64,000 bases of DNA from JALHNI01 sp965229305 (GTDB lineage Bacteria; Acidobacteriota; Terriglobia; Bryobacterales; Bryobacteraceae), in assembly GCA_965229305.1 (NCBI GenBank), contig CBDDIZ010000041.1, positions 186,001-250,000 of the forward strand, written 5' to 3'. The position numbers and the translations under genes were made by a program. Each line of letters begins with the position of its first letter. Position 1 is the stretch's first letter. Below, piece by piece: positions 28,513 to 38,197 of the stretch. The notes below the pieces were generated by a model, which did no database searches, had not been told where the DNA came from, and saw nothing but the letters and a program-made list of their open reading frames with translations.

Positions 28513-31500
28513 ATGCGGTGTCTCTATTGCGGCGAGCCTCTCTCGCTGCTGAGGAAACTTACGGGTAAGGCGGAATTCTGTTCTGAGGCTCATCGCGAAG
28601 CCTACCAGGACGAGTTCAACAGCCTCGCGTTACAACGCCTGGCTTCGCAACCCAAGCAAAGCGCGCGGCGCGAGCCGGTGCGCCCGTCCGAGCCCCCTCG
28701 CGTGCCCGATCCGCAGACTCCTCCTCCCGCGGCCGTTGCTGAAGCTCCTCCCCCCTTCGACGACTTCGATTGCGAACCCACCTTTGACTCGCCGATCTTC
28801 ACCGGCCAGCCGGAGGTGAGCATTCCCGTCGAGCAGCCTCCGCCGCCCATGTGGGGCCGCCTACCGGAAACTGAGCTCGCTTGGGCCAACGATCCGCCCT
28901 TGGAATATGGCTTCCCGCTCGTCCTCGCCGACTTCCCGCGAGCCTGCCGCATGAGCGCGGCTTGGGCGGCGACCATCGCCGAACCGGCCGCCGCCATGGC
29001 CGGCTACGTCGATCTGCCCGAGTACCAGGATGACGACACGGACTGGCTGGTCGTTGAGGGCCCGTTGCCTTCGGAGTCCTCCGCCCCGGCCGAGGGACAC
29101 TGGCCCGGCTGCCGCGTCGATTACCCGCTCGCTGAGCCCACCCTTGCCGCGGTGGAGCATTGCCTCGCCTTGCTCGAAGACGAAGGCCCTCTCTCGAGCG
29201 ATGCCGTCCCGGACTTGCTCGAACTCTCGAGCCCGAGCCACTATTGCTTCTCGTCGCTCTTGCCGACGTCGCCCAAGCTCGAAGTCATCTTCCACCGCGT
29301 GCCGTTGGTTTCGCCGGCCCGGTGGGATGCCATCGACGGCGCTTACTACGCGGATGACGAAGCGCTCGCCTGCGAACCGGTCCACCTGCCACTCGCGCTG
29401 CCGCCACTCGTCCGGCAGACGCTCTCGCTGCCCGTCGCCGCCACTGCCCCCCTGGCCGAACCCGCGCTCGCTGGCCCCATCGAAGCTGCCTTCGCTCCCT
29501 GTGTCGTCGAGGCGGAGGGAGCCCCGGCGGACATCGCGTGCGTCGTCGAGCCTTTCGCGGACTCCCCGGTGATCGCCCCCACCTGGGCCAGCGAACTCGA
29601 AGCTCACGTTGGCTGGTCCGGCTTGTTGCCGCTCGAAGTCGGTCTGGACGACGTCGAAGACCGGCACGCGGACTCTGCTCCGCTCGCCTTCGCGACGTCT
29701 CCGCTCTGCACGCCGTCCACCGCGGATGGTTCCGTTCGCCACGTGCTCCCCGCGGGCCCCATCGAGGCGACCTTCGCCGTCGCCGAGCTGACGGCCGCCG
29801 GCCCGGCTGCCGAGCCGCTACCCTGGGCGGTCGCCTCTCCCAAGCCGCTGGCGCACGAGGCCGAACTCGCTGCCGTGACGCTGCCGGAGGCCGCCGCCAG
29901 CGCCTTCGTCGCCGAGGGGCTCGAGGCGGGCACCTTGACGATCCCGGCCACTTGGCAGGACGTCGCCGTCGCCAACGAACTCCCCCACCGTGCCGTAACT
30001 CTTGACCCTGCGCCCCCGTCATCCGACGACTCCTACGACTTCGACCTCGCAGCTCTCGCGCTGGTTCACGAGGATCTGCCCGTGCCGGCAGAGGAAGCGG
30101 TCACCGTGGAAGCGCCAGCCGAGCCCGCCACTTGGCTGCCCTTCGGTTCGTCCCGCAAATTGCTGGGACGGTCTCCGCGCCTCACCTCGCTGCCGATGCT
30201 CGCTCGCGTGCGCGTGAAGGACTTCGCCTGGCCGGACTTCGCCGCCGGCTGCGATTCACTCTTCACGCCGGACCAGCCTTTCCGTTTCCACGAAATGCCG
30301 TTCCCGCAACGCGGCCTCACCGAAGGCGCCGTCGCCGAAGTCCTCAAGAGCGACCTCATGCAGAGCTTGCTGTTGCCCTTCTCCGACGATCGCTTCGATT
30401 CGATCTTGCGCAGCCCGCTCGAGCAGGACTCGATTGACCTGTGGCTCGATGAATCCGGCACCCGCTCCGGCATCTGGCCGAGCGCCAAGTCGGCTGAGCC
30501 GGCTGCTGCGACGTCGGCCGCTCCCGCGGTCGAGCCCCAGCTTGGCAAGCAGTCTGGCAACCAGCCCGCCCAGCAGACCGTCGCCCCGACGCCCCGCCCC
30601 AAACTGGCGGAGCCGCCGGCCTCCTGGCAGCAGGCTGCCCGCGCGATGTTCGAAGGCGAACAGCAAGTCCCGCGCGATCCGCGGATGCCTCCCATCCACG
30701 TGCCTCTGTCGACGCCCCCCGGCGCGTCCACCACCTCGCAGCCCATCGCGCAGCCGGTTGCCCCTCCGCCGACGGCGATGCCGGCGCCCGCCCCGGCCTC
30801 TTATGCAGCACCCACGGCTCCGGCTTCTCCCAACTCCACGCCCGTGGTGGCCGAGGTGATTCCTCCCACGCCTGGCCACAAGAACCTGCCCAAATCTCCC
30901 GCGCCTCAGGCGCCACCGGCCCCCGCCGGTCGCGATGAGTATCGTGCCGTCTCGGCTCTGCCGGTGCGGCCGCCCGAGCCGCTCACCGGCCTCGAGGTCA
31001 CCCGCGCCGCGCAACCCGAACCGCCCACGCCTTACGTCCGGCCCGAGCCCCTCGACAATACCGAGCAGGAGCGCGCGCCTGCCAGTGACCAGCCCCAGTT
31101 CGAATGGCGCCGTGAGCAGCCGCACGCTTCCACTCCGCCGCCTTCCGGTGGCTCGAACATCTCGGTCAACACCACCATCGTGGTCGACGGGAATGCCGAC
31201 GGCGTGGTCGTGGAAAGTGCCGTACGCATCTCTCTCGGCGGCAACAAAAAGAAGAAAGAGAAGATCGACGCCATCGAACGCTTCGCCGAAGGCGAAGCGT
31301 TCGACGAAGACCGCGTCCAGATCGCGCCGCCCGAAGACCTGCCGGACTTCGTTGCGGATGACCCCGAACTTCGCGCCGTCGTCCAGCCCATCGCCTCGCT
31401 GGCGGACTCGATTCAATGGCCTAAGTTCTCGGTGACGCCCATGCGTCGCCGCATCGCCTTTGGCCCGCCTCCCCGCCAAGGCTTCTTCGGTGGCAATGGC

Positions 31501-31593
31501 ACCTCCGCCCCCAAGCCCGCCCCGGCCGAAGCCAAACCCCTGCCGCCCAAGAAAAGCGTCGGGTTCCTGTTTAAGAAATTGACGAATTCATGA
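28513..31593 (+). CDS. very long Ala/Pro/Glu-rich protein with N-terminal zinc ribbon
   Basis: 1026 residues. The first 40 residues form a small zinc-binding motif (C4-LYC7 with C-x-x-x-H at FCSEAHREAY). The rest to about residue 870 is low-complexity and acidic, rich in Ala, Pro and Glu, and looks disordered. A more conserved C-terminal part follows: SNISVNTTIVVDGNADGVVV, a Lys-rich GGNKKKKEKIDA, and an acidic segment, ending in KKSVGFLFKKLTN. It shares an ATGA overlap with the TPR gene and so is translationally coupled to it. Zinc ribbon plus disordered linker plus TPR partner suggests a scaffold or assembly protein; this is inference only. Confidence 0.7.
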   Translation: MRCLYCGEPLSLLRKLTGKAEFCSEAHREAYQDEFNSLALQRLASQPKQSARREPVRPSEPPRVPDPQTPPPAAVAEAPPPFDDFDCEPTFDSPIFTGQPEVSIPVEQPPPPMWGRLPETELAWANDPPLEYGFPLVLADFPRACRMSAAWAATIAEPAAAMAGYVDLPEYQDDDTDWLVVEGPLPSESSAPAEGHWPGCRVDYPLAEPTLAAVEHCLALLEDEGPLSSDAVPDLLELSSPSHYCFSSLLPTSPKLEVIFHRVPLVSPARWDAIDGAYYADDEALACEPVHLPLALPPLVRQTLSLPVAATAPLAEPALAGPIEAAFAPCVVEAEGAPADIACVVEPFADSPVIAPTWASELEAHVGWSGLLPLEVGLDDVEDRHADSAPLAFATSPLCTPSTADGSVRHVLPAGPIEATFAVAELTAAGPAAEPLPWAVASPKPLAHEAELAAVTLPEAAASAFVAEGLEAGTLTIPATWQDVAVANELPHRAVTLDPAPPSSDDSYDFDLAALALVHEDLPVPAEEAVTVEAPAEPATWLPFGSSRKLLGRSPRLTSLPMLARVRVKDFAWPDFAAGCDSLFTPDQPFRFHEMPFPQRGLTEGAVAEVLKSDLMQSLLLPFSDDRFDSILRSPLEQDSIDLWLDESGTRSGIWPSAKSAEPAAATSAAPAVEPQLGKQSGNQPAQQTVAPTPRPKLAEPPASWQQAARAMFEGEQQVPRDPRMPPIHVPLSTPPGASTTSQPIAQPVAPPPTAMPAPAPASYAAPTAPASPNSTPVVAEVIPPTPGHKNLPKSPAPQAPPAPAGRDEYRAVSALPVRPPEPLTGLEVTRAAQPEPPTPYVRPEPLDNTEQERAPASDQPQFEWRREQPHASTPPPSGGSNISVNTTIVVDGNADGVVVESAVRISLGGNKKKKEKIDAIERFAEGEAFDEDRVQIAPPEDLPDFVADDPELRAVVQPIASLADSIQWPKFSVTPMRRRIAFGPPPRQGFFGGNGTSAPKPAPAEAKPLPPKKSVGFLFKKLTNS

Positions 31594-33191
31594 GTGGATC
31601 AACAACGGAGCGCATGATGAATAACTGGGAAGACCGCTGGCTATACTACGTCGACGACGAAGTGATCCATTCCCTGCTGCAGGCCGAACCCTCCTTCATG
31701 GATGGCGTCCCCGGCATGAAGGAACGCGCTCTGTCGTCGCCCGCTGTGGTTCAGGCGGTTAGCTTGTTTCTCGAAGGCCGCAAGGCCGAAGCCATCTCCC
31801 GTCTGGAAAAGGCCATCAGCGAACCGGACACCGAAGCCGACGCCTTCTCCTTCCTCGGCGGCTTCTACCTCGAGGCCCAGCGTTTTGACCAGGCCGCGCC
31901 CATCTTCGAACAAGCGCTCGAGCGCAATCCCCGCTCGCGTTGCGACCTCTACAACCTCGGCATCTGCCGTTACAAGCAGGAACGCTGGTCCGAAGCCGCG
32001 GAGATGTTCCGCCAGGCCAGCGACCTCGCTCCCCGCATCGCCCGCACCGAAAGCCTCGTCGCTCAGGGCGTCTGCTTTCTCCATGAGAATGAAGCCCAGG
32101 CCGCGCTCGAACTCTTCGATCAGGCCCTGATGGTCAACCCGAATCAGCCCCAGGCCCGCTTCGGCAAAGGCGTCGCTCTGCAGATGCAGCGTCGCCGCGA
32201 AGAGGCCGATGCCATTTATCAGCAACTCGAGCAGGAAAATCCGGACAATGCCGACCTGTTGCTGAACCGGCTCTCCATCGCGCTCTCCTACGGCAACGAA
32301 ACCACCATTCGCGAACTTGCCGAGCGCTTGCAGGCTTCGAATCGCCCCATCCTCACCTTGGCCGCGCACGAAGCTCTCGCCACGCTCGCCTTTATTCGCG
32401 AACGTTTTGCTGAAGCCGCCAAGCATTGCGAGAAGCTCACCGAACTTGCTCCCGGCTCGGCCGAAAGCTGGTTCAACCTCGGGGTCGCCCGGCAGCAGAT
32501 TAACCAGGTGCGCCCCGCCATCGAAGCCTACCTGCAGGCGGTCGAGATCGATCCCACGCTCAAGCAGGCCTACGCCAACCTCGGCTTCCTGCATCACCAG
32601 CGTGGCGACTGGGAAGCCGCCCGCGCCTCTTACATCGAGGCCCTGCAGCGCGATCCGAACCTCGCCGAAGCCCTCTGGAACCTCGCCATTCTTCTGGAGC
32701 AGCAAGGCCACGAAGGCGAAGCCGCGGTCTGCTTTGAGCAACTCACCCGCCTGGTGCCGAACTGGGAAGAGCCCTGGTTCCGCCTCGCCACCAACCATCT
32801 GGCCGCCGGCCGTTGGGAAGCGAGCGTCAGCGCTCTTGAAGCCTGCCTCGACCTGCGCGCGGACTGGGTGGAGGCCGCCAATGGTCTCGCGCTCGCCAAA
32901 GCCAAGCTCGGCGATTACGAAGCCGCGCGCACCGTGCTCGAAAAAGTCATCTCTACCGATCCCAAGCCACAGGTGCTCTTCAATCTCGGCGTGCTGCATC
33001 AGCAAACCGGCCATGCCGAAGCCGCCGTACGTTATTACCGGCAGGCTCTTGAACAGAAGCCGGACTTCGCCGAAGCCTTCCTCAATCTCGGCCACGCTTT
33101 GAAGGAAATGGGCCAGTCGCAGGCCGCGCAGGAGTCCTGGCGCCGCGCCGTTCGTCTGCGTCCCGCTTACGCTTCCGAGTACTTCGCCTAG
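31590..33191 (+). CDS. TPR-repeat protein
   Basis: 533 residues with at least ten tetratricopeptide repeats along the whole length (for example SFLGGFYLEAQRFDQAAPIF, YNLGICRYKQERWSEAAEMF, ANLGFLHHQRGDWEAARASY, FNLGVLHQQTGHAEAAVRYY and LNLGHALKEMGQSQAAQESW). There is no signal peptide, so it should be a cytoplasmic protein-interaction platform. It starts 4 nt inside the preceding zinc-ribbon gene. A second Met at 31614 is an alternative start. Confidence 0.85.
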   Translation: MSGSTTERMMNNWEDRWLYYVDDEVIHSLLQAEPSFMDGVPGMKERALSSPAVVQAVSLFLEGRKAEAISRLEKAISEPDTEADAFSFLGGFYLEAQRFDQAAPIFEQALERNPRSRCDLYNLGICRYKQERWSEAAEMFRQASDLAPRIARTESLVAQGVCFLHENEAQAALELFDQALMVNPNQPQARFGKGVALQMQRRREEADAIYQQLEQENPDNADLLLNRLSIALSYGNETTIRELAERLQASNRPILTLAAHEALATLAFIRERFAEAAKHCEKLTELAPGSAESWFNLGVARQQINQVRPAIEAYLQAVEIDPTLKQAYANLGFLHHQRGDWEAARASYIEALQRDPNLAEALWNLAILLEQQGHEGEAAVCFEQLTRLVPNWEEPWFRLATNHLAAGRWEASVSALEACLDLRADWVEAANGLALAKAKLGDYEAARTVLEKVISTDPKPQVLFNLGVLHQQTGHAEAAVRYYRQALEQKPDFAEAFLNLGHALKEMGQSQAAQESWRRAVRLRPAYASEYFA

Positions 33192-33228
33192 CCTCGTTCG
33201 CGCGCGAGGGCGCTGTGTAGACTGGATT

Positions 33229-34944
33229 ATGCGCGCCAGTCTCCTCGCCCTCGCTCTGCCTTTGTTTGCCGCTGAGCCCGCCCGCTTTACTGACCCCGCC
33301 CGCCTCTCCAAACTCAAAGCCGCCCTCCCCGCCGTTGAGCAGCTCTTCGAGCGTTCGCACCAGCAACTCGGCGTGCCCGGCTCCGCTTGGGGCGTCATCA
33401 TCGATGGCGAACTCGTCCTCGTTAAAACCTTCGGCGTGCGCGACGCCAAAACCAAGGACCCCGTCACTCCTACCACCGCCTTCCGCATCGCCTCCATGAC
33501 CAAAAGCTTCACCGCCGCCGCCGTTCTCAAGCTGCGCGATGAAGGCAAGCTCTCGCTTGAAGACCCCGTCGAGAAATGGCTCCCCGAGTTCAAGAACTAC
33601 GCCTACCCCACCTCCGACACCCCGCCGATCCGCATCCGCCAGCTTCTCTCCCACGGTGCCGGCTTCCCGGAAGACAACCCCTGGGGCGATCGCCAACTCG
33701 CCATTCCGGACTCCGTCATGAAGCAATGGGTCAAAGACGGCATCCCCTTCTCCACCACGCCCGACACCGCCTACGAATACTCCAACTACGGCTTCGCCCT
33801 CGCCGGCCAGATCGTCCAGAAAGCCTCCGGCCTGCCTTACCGCCAGTACATCGAAACCAAGCTTCTGCAGCCCCTGGGCATGACGTCCTCTTCGCTTGAA
33901 CCGTCCGCCCTTCCCGCTGCCGTCCGTGCCACCGGTCATGGCCGTCAGGGCGATGGCTACTTCGAGATTCCGTCGCTCGCGCACGGGAGCTTCGGCGCCA
34001 TGGGCGGCCTGGTTACCACCGTTCCTGACCTCGCCAAGTGGGTCGCCTTCCAGCTCTCGGCCTTCCCCCCGCGCGATGGCGCTGAAGCCGGGCCCGTCCG
34101 CCGCAGTTCGTTGCGCGAGATGCAGCGCCTGCAGCGCACCTCCAACTTTTTTTCCGAACGAGGCCGCGCCACCAGCGGCGGCTATGGCTACGGCTTGGGC
34201 GTCAGTGCCGATTGCCGCTTCGGCCACATTGTCGGCCACGGCGGCGGCCTCCCCGGCTTCGGCTCCTATATGATGTGGCTCCCGGAGTACGGCGTCGGCA
34301 TGGTCGCCATGACCAACCTCACCTACACCGGCCCCGCCGGCGTCTTGAGTCAGGCCTACGACCTTCTGGTCCGGAGTGGCGGTCTGAAGCCACGTGAGCT
34401 TCCCGCTGCTCCCGCGTTGGTGTCCATGCGCGACTCGCTCACCCAACTCTGGAATCGCTGGGACGAGCCCCAACTCACCCAACTCGCCGCCGATAACTTC
34501 TTCCTCGATGGCCCCCCCGCCTCGCGCCGTCGCGAACTCGAAGCCGTTAAAGCCCGCGCCGGACAATGCCGGGCGCCCGGGCCGGTGGAGCCCGAGAATC
34601 TCCTCCGGGGCCGTTACCGCATGGCCTGCGCGAATGGAGAAGTCGAGGTCACCTTTACGCTTGCTCCCACCAAGCCTCCGCGCTTGCAGATGTGGCGCTT
34701 CGCCTGGATCGGCTCGCCGTCGGAAGCCATCCGGCAGGCCGCTGCGACTCTCACGGCCAAGCCCCAGGGCGCTCTGGGCCAATGCCGCCTGGGCGAGCAG
34801 CTCGCCGGTGACGGCTCCCGCGTGAGTCGTTACTTGCTGCAATGCGAAACCGGCGAAGCCGCCGTCACCTTCACGGCCAAGCCTGACGGCTCCATCGAAG
34901 CCGGAGCTCTGCAGCGCGCGCCCGGCGGTCGCTGCGCCCCCTGA
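33229..34944 (+). CDS. class C beta-lactamase-like serine hydrolase, exported, extended C-terminus
   Basis: 571 residues with a signal peptide (MRASLLALALPLFAAEP). The catalytic Ser-x-x-Lys is S89-M-T-K92 in RIASMTKSFTAAAVL, the Tyr-x-Asn motif is YEYSNYGFALAG, and the third motif is in VGHGGGLPGFGSYMMWLPEY. The core ends near residue 380. The remaining 190 residues look like one or two extra domains containing paired Cys residues (CRAPG, RMACANGEVEVTF, QCRLGEQ and LLQCETGEAAVTF). These two similar halves suggest a duplicated beta domain. It lies 37 nt after the TPR gene. Confidence 0.82.
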   Translation: MRASLLALALPLFAAEPARFTDPARLSKLKAALPAVEQLFERSHQQLGVPGSAWGVIIDGELVLVKTFGVRDAKTKDPVTPTTAFRIASMTKSFTAAAVLKLRDEGKLSLEDPVEKWLPEFKNYAYPTSDTPPIRIRQLLSHGAGFPEDNPWGDRQLAIPDSVMKQWVKDGIPFSTTPDTAYEYSNYGFALAGQIVQKASGLPYRQYIETKLLQPLGMTSSSLEPSALPAAVRATGHGRQGDGYFEIPSLAHGSFGAMGGLVTTVPDLAKWVAFQLSAFPPRDGAEAGPVRRSSLREMQRLQRTSNFFSERGRATSGGYGYGLGVSADCRFGHIVGHGGGLPGFGSYMMWLPEYGVGMVAMTNLTYTGPAGVLSQAYDLLVRSGGLKPRELPAAPALVSMRDSLTQLWNRWDEPQLTQLAADNFFLDGPPASRRRELEAVKARAGQCRAPGPVEPENLLRGRYRMACANGEVEVTFTLAPTKPPRLQMWRFAWIGSPSEAIRQAAATLTAKPQGALGQCRLGEQLAGDGSRVSRYLLQCETGEAAVTFTAKPDGSIEAGALQRAPGGRCAP

Positions 34945-35048
34945 CCGTTCCGCGGACGTCCAACACGCTTGTAAGCGTAATGGCGCCGCTTGGTCTTTAA
35001 TGCCTTCACCGTCTCGGGTCGATGTTACCGGAGAGGCCGCCTGAAACG

Positions 35049-35732
35049 ATGCTCCACCGAACGTTCCTTTATCTCGTCCTGACCCTCTCCGCCGTCGCGC
35101 AACCACCAAGAGGTACTTGTGAGATGACCTTTCGCGTGACCGACGAACGCGGCGTGGAGCAGCCAGCCTACCGCGTCCAGTCCTTTACCGACAGCCAAGG
35201 ACAAAACTATGCGGATCTCTTCGTCGGCCAGCGCGGCACGGTCCCCTGCCAAGTCCGTTCCTACTCCTACGACCTTCGCCGAGTGAATGCCACCAGCGAC
35301 CGGATCTCCCAACTCAGTTCGCTCACCGGCAGCGTCACCGTGCGCCAGCCAGAAGTCTGGTTGACCCTGCTCACCTCCAGGAATGTCTCCCTCAGCCGCG
35401 ACGGACGGCGCGGCGGCTCCGCCACCAGCAGTCCAGTGGACTACCAATGGCGCGGACTCATCCTTCCGCCACGCCCCGGCCCACTTTGGGTCCGTCTGAC
35501 CTCGCTGGCCCATCCGGAAGCCGAGCCCGGCCGTCTGGAGGCCGCGGTCGATTCCAGCGGTGAGTTCCGGGTCTACACGCCTTTGTCTGCTGGCCAGTAC
35601 AGCCTCAGTGTCACCAATGCCAAAGGCGCCATTCTCTACTTTGCTCTCCTCACCGCGACTAACCCGCTTAGCCAAACCCCACTCGAAATCCGCCTCCCCG
35701 CCTCCCCTCCAGTCGGGCTCGAATTGCGCTAG
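35049..35732 (+). CDS. secreted protein of unknown function
   Basis: 227 residues from the ATG at 35049, chosen because it gives a good signal peptide (MLHRTFLYLVLTLSAVAQP); the frame is open from 35022. The mature part is beta-rich (TCEMTFRVTDERGVEQPAY, YRVQSFTDSQGQNYADLFVG) and resembles carboxypeptidase-regulatory or Ig-like folds, with a late segment GEFRVYTPLSAGQYSLSVTN. There is no catalytic motif. Confidence 0.6.
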   Translation: MLHRTFLYLVLTLSAVAQPPRGTCEMTFRVTDERGVEQPAYRVQSFTDSQGQNYADLFVGQRGTVPCQVRSYSYDLRRVNATSDRISQLSSLTGSVTVRQPEVWLTLLTSRNVSLSRDGRRGGSATSSPVDYQWRGLILPPRPGPLWVRLTSLAHPEAEPGRLEAAVDSSGEFRVYTPLSAGQYSLSVTNAKGAILYFALLTATNPLSQTPLEIRLPASPPVGLELR

Positions 35733-35775
35733 ATCTAGGCGAACAAATAGCGAAAATCCGTGCTATCCTCCCCTC

Positions 35776-36066
35776 ATGCCCGAGATGCGGTGTACTGTCA
35801 CGTTCCGCGATGGCCCCTCCCGTGTGATTGAGGCCGAAGTCCACGCCACCAGCCTGTTTCAAGCCGTTGCCCTCGCTCTCGAGGTCTCCCGTGCTGACCG
35901 CCAACACCCCGTCACCCCCGACACCGAATTCGCCATCACCTCGCCCACCGGCGAAGAGCGCCTCGTCCGTTACGCCTCCCTCGCGCAGTACCTCGCCTCC
36001 GGCCCTGTCTCGGAGTACGCTCTCCGCGCCCGCCTCCGTGCGCTCCTCGTCGGCCAAGCCGCTTAA
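35776..36066 (+). CDS. small conserved-looking cytoplasmic protein
   Basis: 96 residues from the ATG at 35776; the frame is open upstream into the previous gene, but that part has no coding sense. The sequence (MRCTVTFRDGPSRVIEAEVH, ATSLFQAVALALEVSRAD) looks like a compact alpha/beta protein with a C-terminal helix. The function is not recognised. Confidence 0.55.
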   Translation: MPEMRCTVTFRDGPSRVIEAEVHATSLFQAVALALEVSRADRQHPVTPDTEFAITSPTGEERLVRYASLAQYLASGPVSEYALRARLRALLVGQAA

Positions 36067-36327
36067 ACCGACCACACCGCCCCAGTAACAATCGGCAACT
36101 TACCCGTCCAACCCAACCGTGCTTGACTCCCGACGTCGTCTGCTGGCCGGTCTTCTCGGCTCCGCGCTCCTTCGCGGCGACGCCCCCCCGCCACCGATGC
36201 GGTCTACCGCCCCAGCCTGATCCACCCCGAGGAGAAAACTTCACTCCCCTCCGCACAAATTGCCCTCCCCTCACCTCGCCTAACGGCCTACCGCTTAATT
36301 TTCCAGGGTTTACGGCCGTTTTTCGTT

Positions 36328-36344
36328 TGGCACGTCACTTGCTA
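36328..36344 (+). promoter_or_regulatory. sigma-54 (-24/-12) promoter
   Basis: TGGCACGTCACTTGCTA matches the RpoN consensus (TGGCAC-N5-TTGCW) at every core base, with the GG and GC dinucleotides 12 nt apart. The predicted transcription start falls near 36354, only about 2 nt before the ATG at 36356, so the transcript would be almost leaderless unless a later start is used. The 260 bp upstream (36067-36327) contain no gene and could hold enhancer-binding sites. Confidence 0.65.
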
Positions 36345-36355
36345 AATGTTAGGGC

Positions 36356-36904
36356 ATGACGTTCTCCCACTCTGCCGCGGCTGTCGCCCCCACCAAAGTT
36401 GCTGTTCTTCCGATGAACCTCGAATCTTTGCCGGCTGAATCGGCGATGCCGTCCCCGGTGATCGGCCTGCTGGAGCGCCACCTCGCTCAGTGCAGCCGGT
36501 TGTTCCTCAACTTCGAACGCTGCGCGCACGTGGCGATGGAAGAGGACCTCATGATGATCGCCGTCGCCTACTCGCAGATGGCCAAGAACACCCAAATGGT
36601 CTTCGATGCCACCGTCGAGCGCCTGTCCGCCCTCGGTCAGGACTCCGATCTGTTCTCCCTCATTGAAGACGCTGGCGTCCTCCACGCCTACGATATGTCG
36701 AACTTCCAGCAGGCCCAGGCCGAAGCGGCGCTCGATCTCTCCCAGGTCATCGCCGAACTGTCGGACGCCCTCGCGCAGCACTCTGGCCCGGACGCCGAAC
36801 TCGGCTCCATCGCCATTCTGCGCGCTGCCCTCCGCCTGCACTGCCAGCACGAAATCTTCCTCCAGGAACTCGCGCGCCGCGCGGCCCGTCATTCGCTCAA
36901 CTAA
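36356..36904 (+). CDS. alpha-helical protein of unknown function, sigma-54-type promoter
   Basis: 182 residues, mostly helical, without a signal peptide or membrane segment. The region from residue 28 (MPSPVIGLLERHLAQC) to the end reads as a helical bundle. The N-terminal 20 residues are poor in structure, so starts at 36413 (Met 20) or later are possible; none has a clear ribosome binding site. No family was recognised. Confidence 0.6.
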   Translation: MTFSHSAAAVAPTKVAVLPMNLESLPAESAMPSPVIGLLERHLAQCSRLFLNFERCAHVAMEEDLMMIAVAYSQMAKNTQMVFDATVERLSALGQDSDLFSLIEDAGVLHAYDMSNFQQAQAEAALDLSQVIAELSDALAQHSGPDAELGSIAILRAALRLHCQHEIFLQELARRAARHSLN

Positions 36905-36968
36905 AACGCGCGCCCCATCGGTCTGCCTGCGGAGACCTCACCTCTGACGTTATCCTGCAGACAGACCC

Positions 36969-37319
36969 ATGGATAACGCCCGCGTTTACAAGATGGCCTT
37001 TGCCGGCGTCTACCCCCACTACGTCGCCAAAGCCGAGAAGAAGGGCCGCACTCGGCAGGAACTCCATACCGTGATCGAGTGGCTCACCGGCTACGACGAA
37101 GCGGCTCTCCAACAAGCGATCGCCCAGCGCCTCGACTTCGAGACCTTCTTCGCTCAAGCTCCCCGGATGAACCCCCACGTCTCGAAGATCACGGGCGTCA
37201 TCTGCGGACACCGCGTCGAGGACATCGCCGACCCTCTGATGCGCCAGATTCGCTATCTGGACAAGCTGGTCGACGAGTTAGCCAAGGGCAAGGCGATGGA
37301 AAAGATCCTGCGGTCATGA
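36969..37319 (+). CDS. DUF2200 family protein
   Basis: 116 residues matching the DUF2200 pattern over the full length: VYKMAFAGVYPHYVAKAEKK, GRTRQELHTVIEWLTGYDE, FFAQAPRMNPHVSKITGVIC and PLMRQIRYLDKLVDELAKGK. The family is a widespread small cytoplasmic protein without a known function. The CHAD gene follows after 21 nt. Confidence 0.85.
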   Translation: MDNARVYKMAFAGVYPHYVAKAEKKGRTRQELHTVIEWLTGYDEAALQQAIAQRLDFETFFAQAPRMNPHVSKITGVICGHRVEDIADPLMRQIRYLDKLVDELAKGKAMEKILRS

Positions 37320-37340
37320 CCGCCCCGACGGAGCGACACC

Positions 37341-38186
37341 TTGCCGCTGAATGAAGCTCGCTTGGTTAAGCCCGTCCGTCAACTGAGGAAGCTGGTTCGC
37401 CAACTCCCCGAGCTGCCCTCGCCTGACGACGTCCACCGCCTCCGTACCCACGCCCGTCAGTTCGAAGCCGCCTTTCATGCGCTCCACCTGGAGCAAACCG
37501 GCCTGCCCCTTTCGCTGCTCAAAGGCGTCCATGAACTCCGCCGCCGCGCCGGCCGTGTCCGCGACCTCGACGTACTCGCCGAACTCGCCACCGCCCTCCC
37601 CCACTCCCTTGACCCAGAACTGCGCCTCCGCTTGCTCGAACGTCTGCAGCACCGCCGCTGCCAGCAAGCCAAAAAGCTGCGGAAAAAAGCCCTCCACCTC
37701 GCCCCACGCCTCCGGCCGCGCTTGAAGCAAGCTGCCTCGCAACTCGAACGCCTGGCCGGTGCCCTTGCTCCCCGCACCCGTTCGCAACTCACCGCCACGG
37801 CGCACCGCCTCGCCCTCGCGCTCACCAAGCCCGCCGCCCTCACCCCGTCTAAACTCCATCGCTACCGTCTGCGCCTCAAGCGCCTCCAGAATGTTCTCCT
37901 CCTCGCGGAACTTGCGGATCCCTCGCCCTTCCTCCGCGATCTCGGCGCCGTGAAAGACGCCATTGGCGCCTGGCACGATGCCGCTCTCCTCCTCGAACTC
38001 GCCCCTCAGCTAGCCGCTTTCCCGCCTGCGTCCCAACTATTGCGGGAACTCGAACACCTCACCGAAGCCCGCTACCACCACGCCGTCTCCCTCGCTCAAA
38101 ACCTCCGCCTCACCCATTTCGGCCCCGCCGGCTCCCGCTTGCCGGGAGTCCACCTCTTAGCGGCGATCGATGCCCTCTCCCACTAA
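37341..38186 (+). CDS. CHAD domain protein
   Basis: About 281 residues, rich in Arg, Leu, His and Ala. CHAD domains are helical, with conserved histidines and basic residues that bind inorganic polyphosphate. Family patterns include VHRLRTHARQFEAAFHAL, HELRRRAGRVRDLDVLAEL, LHRYRLRLKRLQNVLLLAEL and LGAVKDAIGAWHDAALLLEL. The start is uncertain: TTG 37341 lies just after the DUF2200 stop and is the best placed. There is no CYTH/triphosphatase partner nearby. Confidence 0.82.
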   Translation: MPLNEARLVKPVRQLRKLVRQLPELPSPDDVHRLRTHARQFEAAFHALHLEQTGLPLSLLKGVHELRRRAGRVRDLDVLAELATALPHSLDPELRLRLLERLQHRRCQQAKKLRKKALHLAPRLRPRLKQAASQLERLAGALAPRTRSQLTATAHRLALALTKPAALTPSKLHRYRLRLKRLQNVLLLAELADPSPFLRDLGAVKDAIGAWHDAALLLELAPQLAAFPPASQLLRELEHLTEARYHHAVSLAQNLRLTHFGPAGSRLPGVHLLAAIDALSH

Positions 38187-38197
38187 CTCCCGCCCAC

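Noticed and set aside
33082..35109. 675-codon minus-strand frame opposite the serine hydrolase
   Set aside because: Antisense shadow (Gly/Arg/Val-rich, no domain pattern) of a gene with intact catalytic motifs. The same holds for 31641-33593, 7237-8610 and 30256-31479.
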